A stretch of DNA of 64,000 bases. Source: Streptomyces sp. Sge12 (GTDB taxonomy: Bacteria; Actinomycetota; Actinomycetes; Streptomycetales; Streptomycetaceae). Below are positions 41,049-49,456 of the stretch, one piece after another. The stretch's first letter is position 1; each line of letters begins with the position of its first letter. The notes below the pieces were generated by a model, which was not told the DNA's origin, did no database searches, and saw only the letters and a list, made by a program, of their open reading frames with translations. The position numbers were made by a program, and so were the translations under genes. The stretch lies in the NCBI RefSeq assembly GCF_002080455.1, contig NZ_CP020555.1:5554501-5618500 (forward strand), given 5' to 3'.

Positions 41049-42458
41049 ATGTTCAAGAACGCCGACGAAGTGAAGCAGTACATCGAGGAGAACGACGTCA
41101 AGTTCGTTGATGTCCGCTTCTGCGACCTGCCTGGTGTGATGCAGCACTTCACCATCCCGGCGCGAGCGTTCGACCCGGCGGAGGAGCTCGCCTTCGACGG
41201 ATCCTCGATCCGCGGCTTCCAGGCGATCCACGAGTCCGACATGGCTCTGCGCGCCGACATCACCACCGCGCGGCTGGACCCGTTCCGCAAGGACAAGACG
41301 CTCAACATCAACTTCTTCATCCACGACCCGATCACGGGTGAGGCCTACAGCCGCGACCCACGCAACATCGCGAAGAAGGCCGAGGCGTACCTCGCCTCCA
41401 CCGGCATCGCCGACACCGCGTTCTTCGGCCCCGAGGCCGAGTTCTACGTGTTCGACAGCGTGCGCTTCGCGACCTCCGCGAACGAGGGCTTCTACCACAT
41501 CGACTCCGAGGCCGGCGCCTGGAACACGGGCTCCGAGGAGAACAACCGTGGTTACAAGGTCCGCTACAAGGGCGGCTACTTCCCGGTAGCCCCGGTCGAC
41601 CACTTCGCCGACCTGCGCGCCGAGATCTCCCTCGAGCTGGACGCCCAGGGCCTCCAGGTCGAGCGCCAGCACCACGAGGTCGGCACCGGCGGCCAGGCCG
41701 AGATCAACTACAAGTTCAACACGCTGCTCGCCGCGGCCGACGACCTGATGCTCTTCAAGTACGTCGTGAAGAACGTCGCCTGGCGCAACGGCAAGACCGC
41801 GACCTTCATGCCGAAGCCGATCTTCGGTGACAACGGCTCGGGCATGCACGTGCACCAGTCGCTGTGGGCGAACGGCGACCCGCTGTTCTACGACGAGGCC
41901 GGCTACGCGGGCCTGTCGGACACCGCCCGCTACTACATCGGCGGCATCCTCAAGCACGCCCCGTCGCTGCTGGCGTTCACCAACCCGACGGTGAACTCCT
42001 ACCACCGCCTGGTCCCGGGCTTCGAGGCGCCGGTCAACATGGTGTACTCGCAGCGCAACCGCTCCGCCGCCATGCGCATCCCGATCACGGGCTCGAACCC
42101 GAAGGCCAAGCGCGTCGAGTTCCGCGCCCCGGACCCGTCGTCCAACCCGTACCTCGCCTTCTCGGCGCTGCTGCTGGCGGGCCTCGACGGCATCAAGAAC
42201 AAGATCGAGCCGATGGAGCCGATCGACAAGGACCTCTACGAGCTCTCGCCCGACGAGCACGCGAGCGTCCCGCAGGTCCCGACCAGCCTCGAGGACGTCC
42301 TCAAGGCCCTGGAGGCCGACCACGAGTACCTCCTGGCCGGCGGTGTCTTCACCCCCGACCTGATCGAGACCTGGATCGACTACAAGCGCACGCACGAGAT
42401 CGCCCCGATCGCCCTGCGCCCGCACCCGCACGAGTTCGAGATGTACTTCGACATCTAA
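41049..42458 (+). CDS. glnA: glutamine synthetase type I
   Basis: A 469-residue dodecameric-type GS from ATG 41049 with AGGAGGAG upstream. Conserved blocks: FDGSSIRGFQAIHESDM, AFFGPEAEFYVFD (metal-binding Glu), HHEVGTGGQAEINYKF, NGSGMHVHQSLW, and the adenylylation loop KDLYELSPDE with Tyr397 in the position used by GlnE in GSI-beta enzymes. It assimilates ammonia in the cytoplasm under GlnR control (box at 40912-40949) and adenylylation. A stem-loop with T-run follows the gene. Confidence 0.98.
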   Translation: MFKNADEVKQYIEENDVKFVDVRFCDLPGVMQHFTIPARAFDPAEELAFDGSSIRGFQAIHESDMALRADITTARLDPFRKDKTLNINFFIHDPITGEAYSRDPRNIAKKAEAYLASTGIADTAFFGPEAEFYVFDSVRFATSANEGFYHIDSEAGAWNTGSEENNRGYKVRYKGGYFPVAPVDHFADLRAEISLELDAQGLQVERQHHEVGTGGQAEINYKFNTLLAAADDLMLFKYVVKNVAWRNGKTATFMPKPIFGDNGSGMHVHQSLWANGDPLFYDEAGYAGLSDTARYYIGGILKHAPSLLAFTNPTVNSYHRLVPGFEAPVNMVYSQRNRSAAMRIPITGSNPKAKRVEFRAPDPSSNPYLAFSALLLAGLDGIKNKIEPMEPIDKDLYELSPDEHASVPQVPTSLEDVLKALEADHEYLLAGGVFTPDLIETWIDYKRTHEIAPIALRPHPHEFEMYFDI

Positions 42459-42472
42459 AAATGCCTGATGAG

Positions 42473-42520
42473 AGGCCCCCTGCCACGCTCCACGGAGTGC
42501 GGCGGGGGGCCTTTCCGCTT
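42473..42520 (+). terminator. terminator of glnA
   Basis: AGGCCCCC (42473-42480) pairs with GGGGGCCT (42505-42512); an inner part extends the hairpin. A T-rich stretch TTTCCGCTTT follows. Confidence 0.8.
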
Positions 42521-42599
42521 TGACAGGGCCGCACGGGCGAGTGAGGGTTGAAATGACCTAAAAGCCCCATAAGCGAGACATGTGCGGAGGTGCATGAGA

Positions 42600-43220
42600 A
42601 TGCGCCGTAAGATCGTTGCGGCAGCCATGGCGGGCGCCGCGGGAATCGCGATAGGTCTGCTGCCCGTCGCCAGCGCCTCGGCCTCGGTCGTCACCGGTGG
42701 CGGTGGCGGCGGCGGGAACGGCGGCTACGACTGCTACCGGTACCCCTCCAACCGTTCGGACGCCCGGTGGAACTGGTGCTGCGACCGCGACTGGCGTGAC
42801 CGGCCCAGCTGGTGCTGGGACCAGGGCGGCGTCGGCGGGTACAACGACAACTGGCGCGACAACAACAACTGGCGCGACGCCAACTGGCGCGACTCGAACT
42901 GGTCGAACTGGAACAACTCCGGCCGCGGTGGCAACGGTGACTGGGGCAACAACGACTGGGGCAACGGTCGTGGCGGCAACGGTGACTGGGGCAACGGCAA
43001 CGGCAACTGGGGTGGCGGCGGCGGTAACGGCGGCGACGGCGGCGGCAACTGGGGCGGTGGCGGCGGCGACGGCGGCAACTGGAGCGGTGGTGGCGGTAAC
43101 GGCGGCGACGGCGGCAACTGGGGTGGCGGCGGCGGTAACGGCGGCGACGGCGGCGGCGGTAACTGGGGTGGCGGCGGAGGGGGCGGCGGTGGCGGTGGCG
43201 GCGGCTGGGGTGGCAGCTGA
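42600..43220 (+). CDS. secreted Gly/Asn/Trp-rich repeat protein
   Basis: A 206-residue protein from ATG 42600 (GGAGG 9 bp upstream; ATG 42594 is an alternative). Residues 1-28 form a signal peptide ending VASASA. The mature part has a Cys-containing head (YDCYRYPSN, WNWCCDRDW, SWCWDQ), then NWRD-type repeats and a long Gly/Asn tail with NGGDGGNWGGGG-like units. The composition suggests a cell-surface adhesive or structural protein, but no family was recognised. It is transcribed from its own region after the glnA terminator. Confidence 0.8.
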   Translation: MRRKIVAAAMAGAAGIAIGLLPVASASASVVTGGGGGGGNGGYDCYRYPSNRSDARWNWCCDRDWRDRPSWCWDQGGVGGYNDNWRDNNNWRDANWRDSNWSNWNNSGRGGNGDWGNNDWGNGRGGNGDWGNGNGNWGGGGGNGGDGGGNWGGGGGDGGNWSGGGGNGGDGGNWGGGGGNGGDGGGGNWGGGGGGGGGGGGGWGGS

Positions 43221-43266
43221 ACAACCCCACCCGGAAACACAGGGCCACGTGCTCTGATCCGATCGA

Positions 43267-43309
43267 CGATGCCCCTGCTCCGGACCTCAGTCCAGGAGCA
43301 GGGGCATCG
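43267..43309. terminator. 15-bp perfect hairpin overlapping the TetR stop
   Basis: CGATGCCCCTGCTCC (43267-43281) and its complement 43295-43309 enclose a 13-nt loop. The right arm lies inside the last codons of the convergent TetR gene, so the hairpin can end both genes. Confidence 0.85.
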
Positions 43310-43943
43310 CCCCTGTGAGGTCCCGCAGGCAGCGGACCGCGAGTTCCGCGGGGGAGCCGGGACCCGATACCGGGGCGTCCGTCGTCGACCACAGCTCCAG
43401 CGAGACGCGGATCGCGTCCGTGGCGGCCGCGGCGAGCAGGCGCACCTCCAGGGCGTCGGCCTCCGGCCCCACCAGGCGGGTGATCACCGGGACCAGGTTC
43501 TCCTCGGAGTCCTGGTTCACGCGGTACCAGACCGCGCGCAGGGCCTGGTCGTCCGCCGCCGCGCGCAGCAGGCCGCGGGTCACCTCCAGGCCCTCCTCGA
43601 CCGCATGCTGTCCGCTCAGCGACCGGGTGACCGCGCGTTCCAGCGCCTCGCCCAGCGGGGTGCCGGGGACCTCCTCGGCGAGCAGTGCGCGCCAGGCGTC
43701 GCCGCCGCCCGCCAGCAGCGGCGCCACGGCCTCCTGCTTGTTGCGGAAGTAGCGGTAGAAGGTGCGCAGGGCCACCCCCGCGCGGTGGGCGATGTCCTCG
43801 GCGGTGGTGCCGTCCGGGCCGTGTTCGGCGAACAGTTCGCAGGCCGCGCGGGCGATGTCGAGCTGGGTGGCGGCCTTGCGGCGCTCGGTCAGCGATTGGG
43901 CTCCGGGGCCGGCCTGGGGAGAGTACGGGCGAGGGGATCTCAC
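43287..43943 (-). CDS. TetR-family transcriptional regulator
   Basis: A 218-residue regulator from GTG 43943; TACGCT ends 6 bp upstream on the minus strand, so it is probably leaderless. Longer frames up to 44009 would overlap the promoter. The HTH is TTAEDIAHRAGVALRTFYRYFRNKQE with QLDIARAACELFAEHGPDG before it. The C-terminal domain is helical with conserved Trp. It is divergent from an SDR gene and likely represses it. Confidence 0.9.
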   Translation of the reverse strand: MRSPRPYSPQAGPGAQSLTERRKAATQLDIARAACELFAEHGPDGTTAEDIAHRAGVALRTFYRYFRNKQEAVAPLLAGGGDAWRALLAEEVPGTPLGEALERAVTRSLSGQHAVEEGLEVTRGLLRAAADDQALRAVWYRVNQDSEENLVPVITRLVGPEADALEVRLLAAAATDAIRVSLELWSTTDAPVSGPGSPAELAVRCLRDLTGAMPLLLD

Positions 43944-43983
43944 GGTTGAAGCGTACCGTCCGTGAACCTCGGCGATTACGTTC

Positions 43984-44000
43984 TTTGTCATCATGGCAAA
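43984..44000. promoter_or_regulatory. TTTGTCA-TCA-TGGCAAA imperfect dyad (TetR operator candidate)
   Basis: Six of seven arm positions are complementary. It lies midway between the two divergent -10 boxes TACGCT (43950-43955 minus and 44018-44023 plus), the expected place for a shared TetR operator. Confidence 0.55.
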
Positions 44001-44029
44001 ACGTGTCATGCCTTCGGTACGCTCACGCC

Positions 44030-44827
44030 ATGAACCGTTACGAAGGACGTCGTGTCCTCATCACCGGCGGTGGTTCCGGCATCGGCCGGGCCACCGTCCA
44101 CCGCATCCTCGCCGAGGGCGGCCGGGTCCACACCGTGGACGTCGACGAGGCCGGCCTGAAGGCCACCGCCGACCGGGCAGCCGCAGGGGGGCACCTCGCG
44201 GCGGTAGCTGGGGGAGGCCACGCGGACCGGCTCACCACCGCGCTCCTCGACATATCCGACGAGAACGCCGTCAAGGAGGGTGTGGCCGCCGCGGTCGACG
44301 CCCTCGGCGGGATCGACGTACTGGTCAATGCCGCTGGCATCCTGCGCTCCGCGCACACCCACGAGACCACGCTCGACCTGTGGAACCGGGTCATCGGGGT
44401 CAACCTGACCGGCACCTTCCTGATGATCCGCGAGTCCCTCCCGGCGCTGCTCGCCGGCGACCGGCCGGCCGTCGTGAACTTCAGCTCCACCTCGGCGTCC
44501 TTCGCCCACCCCTACATGTCCGCGTACGCGGCCAGCAAGGGCGGCATCCAGTCCATGACCCACGCGCTGGCCGCCGAGTACAGCAAGCAGGGGCTGCGCT
44601 TCGTCAGCGTCGCACCCGGCTCCATCGAGAGCGGCATGACCACCGGCAACGGCCCCGGCCTGCCGGAGGACACCGACTGGTCCCTCTTCACCAAGCTCGC
44701 CCCGGCCCTCGGCCAGGGCTTCGCCGGCCCGCAGACCGTCGCCGGCGTCGTCGCCATGCTGGGCTCCGAGGACGGTGCGTTCATCACCGGCACGGAGATC
44801 CGCATCGACGGCGGTACGCACTACTGA
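44030..44827 (+). CDS. short-chain dehydrogenase/reductase
   Basis: A 265-residue SDR from ATG 44030; TACGCT ends 6 bp upstream, a leaderless-type start. LITGGGSGIGRATVH is the cofactor-binding motif (classical TGxxxGIG), VDVDEAG suggests NAD preference, followed by NAAGILRSAH, FSSTSASFAHPYMSAYAASKGG (catalytic Ser, Tyr, Lys) and VAPGSIESGM. Around residue 55 a Gly/Ala/His-rich stretch (AAAGGHLAAVAGGGH) is encoded by a GC-hairpin repeat that appears to be inserted in frame. The stop lies in a 13-bp tandem repeat. Confidence 0.92.
   Translation: MNRYEGRRVLITGGGSGIGRATVHRILAEGGRVHTVDVDEAGLKATADRAAAGGHLAAVAGGGHADRLTTALLDISDENAVKEGVAAAVDALGGIDVLVNAAGILRSAHTHETTLDLWNRVIGVNLTGTFLMIRESLPALLAGDRPAVVNFSSTSASFAHPYMSAYAASKGGIQSMTHALAAEYSKQGLRFVSVAPGSIESGMTTGNGPGLPEDTDWSLFTKLAPALGQGFAGPQTVAGVVAMLGSEDGAFITGTEIRIDGGTHY
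44184..44219. repeat. GC-rich repeat inserted in frame in the SDR gene
   Basis: A G-run, then CACCTCGCGGCGGTAGCTG and a second G-run followed by AGGCC. This resembles a short repeat seen in Streptomyces intergenic DNA and adds about 12 residues to the SDR. Copy number was not tested. Confidence 0.4.
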
Positions 44828-44894
44828 CCTGCACTACTGACCTGCACTACTGACCGGCAGGACCGACCGGCACGACCGACCGGCACTCCTGACC
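44821..44894. repeat. 13-bp degenerate tandem repeat
   Basis: CTACTGACCTGCA occurs at 44821 and 44834, followed by diverged 13-bp units to 44894. The first unit overlaps the SDR stop codon. No gene was seen in the gap. Confidence 0.75.
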
Positions 44895-44901
44895 CTGCTG
44901 A

Positions 44902-45420
44902 TCAGGCGCGGAACCGGTCCCACAGCCGGGGGAAGCGCTCCGCGAGCACGGCTTCGTTCTCGAAGTCCAGCGGGGTGCCCTCCGGCTCGGCCGCCTGCAG
45001 CGGGACGCCCAGATCGGGCGCCACGGCCCCGGTCAGCTGCTCGTACGCCTCGTCGGCCGCGTACCCGAGCTCCTCGCCGTCCCCGTCGATCTCCTCGTCG
45101 AAGTCGCCCAGGAGTTCCGCCAGCTGGTCGGGATCGTGCACCCCGCCCTCGAACACCTCGCGGCCCTGGCCGATGAGCCAGCAGCGGAAGTAGTCGAAGG
45201 CGTCGTCGCTCGCCCCGTCGAGCAGTACCCAGGCCGCGCCCCACAGATCCCAGGTGTACGCCCGGTTGTACCGGGACTCGAAGTGCCGGGCGAAGTCCAG
45301 GACGGAGTCCGGGTCGAGCTGTGCGAGCCGCTCCACGAGCAGCTCGGCGTGTTCCTCGGGGTCGCCGTCGGCGGCCTCGCGGGAACAATCCACGATCTCC
45401 CAGAACTCCGTCTCGTCCAT
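44902..45420 (-). CDS. DUF4240 protein
   Basis: A 172-residue acidic protein from ATG 45420, with GGAG 5 bp upstream. FWEIVDCSREAADGDPEEHAELLVERLAQLDPDSVLDFARHFESRYNRAYTWDLWGAAWVL matches the DUF4240 family, which has no assigned function. Asp and Glu are abundant throughout. It ends 7 bp after the 13-bp repeat region and is upstream of nothing on its strand; aceE ends 207 bp to its right. Confidence 0.85.
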   Translation of the reverse strand: MDETEFWEIVDCSREAADGDPEEHAELLVERLAQLDPDSVLDFARHFESRYNRAYTWDLWGAAWVLLDGASDDAFDYFRCWLIGQGREVFEGGVHDPDQLAELLGDFDEEIDGDGEELGYAADEAYEQLTGAVAPDLGVPLQAAEPEGTPLDFENEAVLAERFPRLWDRFRA

Positions 45421-45570
45421 CACCGCTCCAGCATCACGGGTTCACCCCCGCGCCGCCACCGCGCATACGGCCAAAGGCCGGTGTCCGCCCCCCGCCCGGC
45501 CGGGCCGGTGTCCCCCGCCCGGGCCGGTGTTCCGTGGCCGGCCCCCGCCCGCCCGGGTTCCCCCCGAACG

Positions 45571-45612
45571 CCGGGAGGCGGCCCGCCCCCGCAGGGGTGG
45601 ACCGCCTCCCGG
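45571..45612. terminator. terminator of aceE
   Basis: CCGGGAGGCGG (45571-45581) pairs perfectly with CCGCCTCCCGG (45602-45612), 15 bp after the aceE stop at 45628. Confidence 0.88.
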
Positions 45613-45627
45613 TCGGGTGCGGACGGC

Positions 45628-48312
45628 TCAGAGGCCGTAGCGCTCCCGGGCCTCCTTGACGGCGGACGCCGGTACCTCGCCGCGGCGGGCGAGCTGGGCC
45701 AGCGCGGCCACCACGATCGACTGGGCGTCGACACCGAAGTGGCGGCGGGCGCCCTCACGGGTGTCGGACAGGCCGAAGCCATCCGTACCGAGCGAGGTGT
45801 AGTCCTGCTCGACCCACTGGCTGATCTGGTCCGGGACCTGCCGCATCCAGTCGGAGACGGCCAGGACGGGGCCGGCCGCACCTTCCAGCGCACGGGTGAC
45901 GTACGGCGTGCGGACCTCGCCGCGCAGCAGCGCCTCGTCGCACTCCAGCGCCTCGCGCCGCAGCTCGCCCCAGGAGGTGGCGGACCAGACGTCGGCGGCC
46001 ACGTTCCACTCGGCGGCGAGCAGCTTCTGCGCCTCCAGGATCCAGTGGATCGCGGTACCCGAAGCCATCAGCTGGACCTTGGGGGCGTCGGCGGCCGGGG
46101 CCGCCTCGGCCAGGTCGGCCGCCGTGTTGAAGCGGTACAGACCCTTGATGATGCCTTCCTCGACGCCCTCGGGCATCGCGGGCTGCACCTTCGGCTCGTT
46201 GTAGACCGTCAGGTAGTAGAAGACGTCTTCCGGGCTCTCGCCGTACATCCGGCGCAGACCGTCCTTGACGATCACCGCGATCTCGTACGCGAAGGCCGGG
46301 TCGTAGTTGAGCGACGCCGGGTTCGTGGACGCGATCAGGTGCGAGTGGCCGTCCGCGTGCTGGAGGCCCTCACCGGTCAGCGTGGTGCGGCCGGCGGTGG
46401 CGCCGACGATGAAGCCCTTGCCGAGCTGGTCGGCGAGCTGCCACATCTGGTCGGCGGTGCGCTGCCAGCCGAACATCGAGTAGAAGATGTAGAACGGGAT
46501 CATCGGCTCGCCGTGCGTCGCGTACGACGTGCAGGCGGCGATGAAGTCGGCCATGGCGCCGGCCTCGGTGATCCCCTCGTTGAGGATCTGGCCGTCCTTG
46601 GCCTCCTTGTAGTACATCAGCTGGTCGCGGTCGACCGGCTCGTACGTCTGGCCCAGCGGCGAGTAGATGCCGGCCGACGGGAAGAGGGACTCCATACCGA
46701 AGGTACGGGCCTCGTCGGGGACGATCGGCACCCAGCGCTTGCCGGTCTCCTTGTCCCGCATCAGGTCCTTGACGAGCCGGACGAAGGCCATGGTGGTGGC
46801 CATCTCCTGCTTGCCGGAGCCCTTGAGCAGCGGGGCGAAGGAGCGGTCCGCGGGGGCGGGCAGGGCCACCTGCTTGACCTTGCGGGCCGGGGCGGGGCCG
46901 CCGAGCGCCGCGCGGCGCTCGTTCAGGTACTGGACCTCGGGGCTGTTCGCGCCCGGGTGGCCGTACGGGACCTGGCCGTCGGCGAAGGCGCTGTCCGGGA
47001 TCGGGAGGCCAAGGAGGTCACGCATGTCCTTGAACTCGTCGATCGTCAGCTTCTTCATCTGGTGGTTCGCGTTCTTCGACTCGAACCCGGCGCCCAGCGT
47101 GTAGCCCTTGACGGTCTGCGCGAGGATGACCGTCGGCGCGCCCTTGTGCTCCAGGGCGGCCTTGTAGGCGGCGTAGACCTTGCGGGGCTCGTGGCCGCCG
47201 CGGGAGCTGTGGAAGCACTCGGCGATCTTCGCGTCGGTGAGCACGCCGGCGAGCTGGACCAGCTCGGGGTTGGCACCGAAGAAGTGGTCGCGGATGTAGG
47301 CCACGTCGCGGGTCGCGTACGTCTGGAACTGCGCGTCCGGTACCTCGCGCAGGCGGCGTACCAGGGCGCCCGTGGTGTCGAGCTGGAACAGCTCGTCCCA
47401 GGCGGAGCCCCACAGCGACTTGATGACGTTCCAGCCGGCGCCGCGGAACTGGGCCTCCAGCTCCTGGACCACGCGGAAGTTGGCGCGAACCGGACCGTCG
47501 AGGCGCTGCAGGTTGCAGTTGATGACGAAGGTCAGGTTGTCGAGCTGCTCGCGGGAGGCGAGGGCCAGGGCGGCGGTCGACTCGGGCTCGTCCATCTCGC
47601 CGTCGCCCAGGAAGGCCCAGACGTGCGAGTTCGCGGTGTCCTTGATGCTCCGGTTCTGCAGGTAGCGGTTGAAGCGCGCCTGGTAGATCGCGGAGAGCGG
47701 GCCGAGGCCCATGGACACCGTCGGGAACTCCCACAGCCACGGCAGGCGCCGCGGGTGCGGGTAGGACGGCAGGCCGTTGCCGCCGGACTCCTGGCGGAAG
47801 TTGTCGAGCTGCTGCTCGGAGATCCGGCCGTCGAGGAAGGCGCGGGCGTAGATGCCGGGGGAGGCGTGGCCCTGGATGTAGAGCTGGTCGCCCGATCCGT
47901 CGGCCTCCTTCCCGCGGAAGAAGTGCTGGAAGCCGGTCTCGTAGAGCCACGCGGCGGAGGCGAAGGTGGCGATGTGGCCGCCGACGCCGTACTTGGAGCC
48001 GCGGGTCACCATGGCGGCCGCGTTCCAGCGGTTCCAGGCGGTGATCCTGGCTTCCATCTCCTCGTCACCGGGGAACTCGGGCTCCGCGGCGGTCGGGATG
48101 GTGTTGACGTAGTCCGTCTCCAGCAGCTTGGGCAGGGCGAGGCCGGCGGCCTCGGCGTGCTGGAGCGTGCGGCGGAGCAGGTATTCGGCGCGGCGCGTAC
48201 CGGCGGCCTGGGCGACGGCGTCGAGGGAGGCCGCCCATTCGGCGGTCTCCTCGGTGTCGCGGTCCGGGAGCTGGTCGAGCTCGCTCGGAAGCTTTCCTAC
48301 GGGGTCGGACAT
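45628..48312 (-). CDS. aceE: pyruvate dehydrogenase E1 component (homodimeric AceE)
   Basis: An 894-residue thiamine-diphosphate enzyme that decarboxylates pyruvate and acetylates the E2 lipoyl groups. ATG 48312 (MSDPVGKLPSELDQ). Landmarks: GGHIATFASAAWLYETGFQHFFRG, LGDGEMDEPESTAAL and NLTFVINCNLQRLDGPVR (ThDP motif GDG...N), HDGxH-type GLQHADGHSHL, and EGITEAGAMADFIAA. The length matches AceE proteins (about 890). E2 and E3 are encoded nearby (49457-52729). The dyad 105-121 bp upstream and the GntR gene just before it suggest regulated expression. Confidence 0.97.
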   Translation of the reverse strand: MSDPVGKLPSELDQLPDRDTEETAEWAASLDAVAQAAGTRRAEYLLRRTLQHAEAAGLALPKLLETDYVNTIPTAAEPEFPGDEEMEARITAWNRWNAAAMVTRGSKYGVGGHIATFASAAWLYETGFQHFFRGKEADGSGDQLYIQGHASPGIYARAFLDGRISEQQLDNFRQESGGNGLPSYPHPRRLPWLWEFPTVSMGLGPLSAIYQARFNRYLQNRSIKDTANSHVWAFLGDGEMDEPESTAALALASREQLDNLTFVINCNLQRLDGPVRANFRVVQELEAQFRGAGWNVIKSLWGSAWDELFQLDTTGALVRRLREVPDAQFQTYATRDVAYIRDHFFGANPELVQLAGVLTDAKIAECFHSSRGGHEPRKVYAAYKAALEHKGAPTVILAQTVKGYTLGAGFESKNANHQMKKLTIDEFKDMRDLLGLPIPDSAFADGQVPYGHPGANSPEVQYLNERRAALGGPAPARKVKQVALPAPADRSFAPLLKGSGKQEMATTMAFVRLVKDLMRDKETGKRWVPIVPDEARTFGMESLFPSAGIYSPLGQTYEPVDRDQLMYYKEAKDGQILNEGITEAGAMADFIAACTSYATHGEPMIPFYIFYSMFGWQRTADQMWQLADQLGKGFIVGATAGRTTLTGEGLQHADGHSHLIASTNPASLNYDPAFAYEIAVIVKDGLRRMYGESPEDVFYYLTVYNEPKVQPAMPEGVEEGIIKGLYRFNTAADLAEAAPAADAPKVQLMASGTAIHWILEAQKLLAAEWNVAADVWSATSWGELRREALECDEALLRGEVRTPYVTRALEGAAGPVLAVSDWMRQVPDQISQWVEQDYTSLGTDGFGLSDTREGARRHFGVDAQSIVVAALAQLARRGEVPASAVKEARERYGL

Positions 48313-48416
48313 TGCTGTGCGCCGCCTTCCGGACAAAGGAGAGGTGGTGAAGAAAACCCTGACGGGCAGGACAGGGGTGGTGAACCTGGTTGAGGTCCGC
48401 GACGACTGTAAATCGC

Positions 48417-48433
48417 TGATCGATGATCGATCA
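48417..48433. promoter_or_regulatory. TGATCGAT-G-ATCGATCA dyad upstream of aceE
   Basis: A perfect 8-bp inverted repeat with 1-bp centre, 105 bp upstream of the aceE ATG. Candidate operator for the GntR regulator encoded at 48543-49169. Confidence 0.55.
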
Positions 48434-48470
48434 AATGAAAGTGACGAAGAAACGTCCATCCGACGAAAGT

Positions 48471-48507
48471 CGGCACCGCGTGCCAGCGAAAAAGGCACGC
48501 GGTGCCG
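48471..48507. terminator. terminator of the GntR gene
   Basis: CGGCACCGCGTGCC (48471-48484) and its complement (48494-48507) form a 14-bp stem with a 9-nt loop, 36 bp after the GntR stop on the minus strand. Confidence 0.85.
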
Positions 48508-48542
48508 GTCAAACCGGGACAAGGCGGCACGCTCAAGCACGC

Positions 48543-49169
48543 TCAGGCGCGCGGGGCGCACCCCAGTACATGCCGCTTCACGAGCACACCGATGTCCGGA
48601 TCCTGACTGCGGAACGCCTCGACGAGGGCCGCGTGCTCCTCCGCGTACGACTTCTGGACGGTCCCCAGCCAGCGGATCGACAGGGCCGTGAAGACCTCGA
48701 TGCCCAGGCTCTCCCAGGTGTGCAGCAGCACGCTGTTCCCGGCCGCCCGGACCATCTCCCGGTGGAACCCGACGGTGTGCCGCACCTGCGCGGTCCCGTC
48801 CTCCGTCCGGTCGGCCTCCCAGAGCGCCGCCACGTGCGGCTCCAGCGCCGAGCAGTCGGTCGCCAGCCGCGGGGCGGCCAGCTCGGCAGCGATCTGCTCC
48901 AGACCGGCCCGGACCGGGTAGATCTCCTCCAGGTCGGCCGCGGACAGGTTCCGTACGCGCACGCCCTTGTTCGGCGCCGACTCGATCAGCCGCAGCGTCT
49001 CCAGCTCGCGCAGGGCCTCGCGCACGGGCGTCTGGCTGACCTCCAGCTCCACGGCGATCCGCCGCTCGACGATGCGCTCGCCGGGCTTCCAGCGCCCGCT
49101 GACGATCCCCTCCACGATGTGCTCGCGGATCTGCTCGCGCAGCGAGTGCACGACGGGTGGGGTGATCAT
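48543..49169 (-). CDS. GntR-family (FadR subfamily) transcriptional regulator
   Basis: A 208-residue regulator from ATG 49169 (AGGAGA about 10 bp upstream; ATG 49199 is possible). SLREQIREHIVEGIVSGRWKPGERIVERRIAVELEVSQTPVREALRELETLRLIESAPNKGVRVRNL is the winged helix in parts, followed by a FadR-type all-helical FCD domain with HREMVRAAGNSVL. It lies directly upstream of aceE on the same strand, so a carbon-flux role, possibly lactate- or pyruvate-responsive, is inferred. Confidence 0.92.
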   Translation of the reverse strand: MITPPVVHSLREQIREHIVEGIVSGRWKPGERIVERRIAVELEVSQTPVREALRELETLRLIESAPNKGVRVRNLSAADLEEIYPVRAGLEQIAAELAAPRLATDCSALEPHVAALWEADRTEDGTAQVRHTVGFHREMVRAAGNSVLLHTWESLGIEVFTALSIRWLGTVQKSYAEEHAALVEAFRSQDPDIGVLVKRHVLGCAPRA

Positions 49170-49195
49170 CGGGGCTTCATCTCCTGTAGGGGCAT

Positions 49196-49210
49196 GCATC
49201 GCTTCGATGC
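49196..49210. promoter_or_regulatory. GCATCG-CTT-CGATGC dyad at GntR start
   Basis: Perfect 6-bp arms with 3-bp spacer, 26 bp before the GntR start and next to a -10-like TATTGT on the minus strand. Candidate autoregulatory operator. Confidence 0.5.
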
Positions 49211-49385
49211 GTAGACAATACGGCCGAGTAGCCCTGAGCGAGGTGTTCCGGGGCGGGGACCCCGGGTGAGGCTGGTTACAAGCGGGGCTTTCGGCCGAAG
49301 GGGAACCGCGGGAGCCTCCCACCGCGTGGTTTGACGGGGGTCCGTGCGGTGGGCACACGGAACTGAGGTCCGATCAGGTATGACG

Positions 49386-49427
49386 ACGGCGCCCCCTTCC
49401 GGAGGGTGTTCCGGGAGGGGGCGCCGT
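49386..49427. terminator. terminator after the E2 gene
   Basis: ACGGCGCCCCC (49386-49396) and GGGGGCGCCGT (49417-49427) form an 11-bp perfect stem, 29 bp beyond the E2 stop at 49457 on the minus strand. The rest of the 49211-49385 gap shows no gene. Confidence 0.88.
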
Positions 49428-49456
49428 ATCGAGTGGCTGCCGCGGGGGCGTGAGCC

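Noticed and set aside
42691..43392. Antisense frames through the Gly-rich gene
   Set aside because: They are Arg/His or Pro-only products caused by the repeat codons of the plus-strand gene.
45136..48393. Long plus-strand frame opposite aceE
   Set aside because: aceE has strong conserved motifs in the same place; the antisense product has low-complexity composition.
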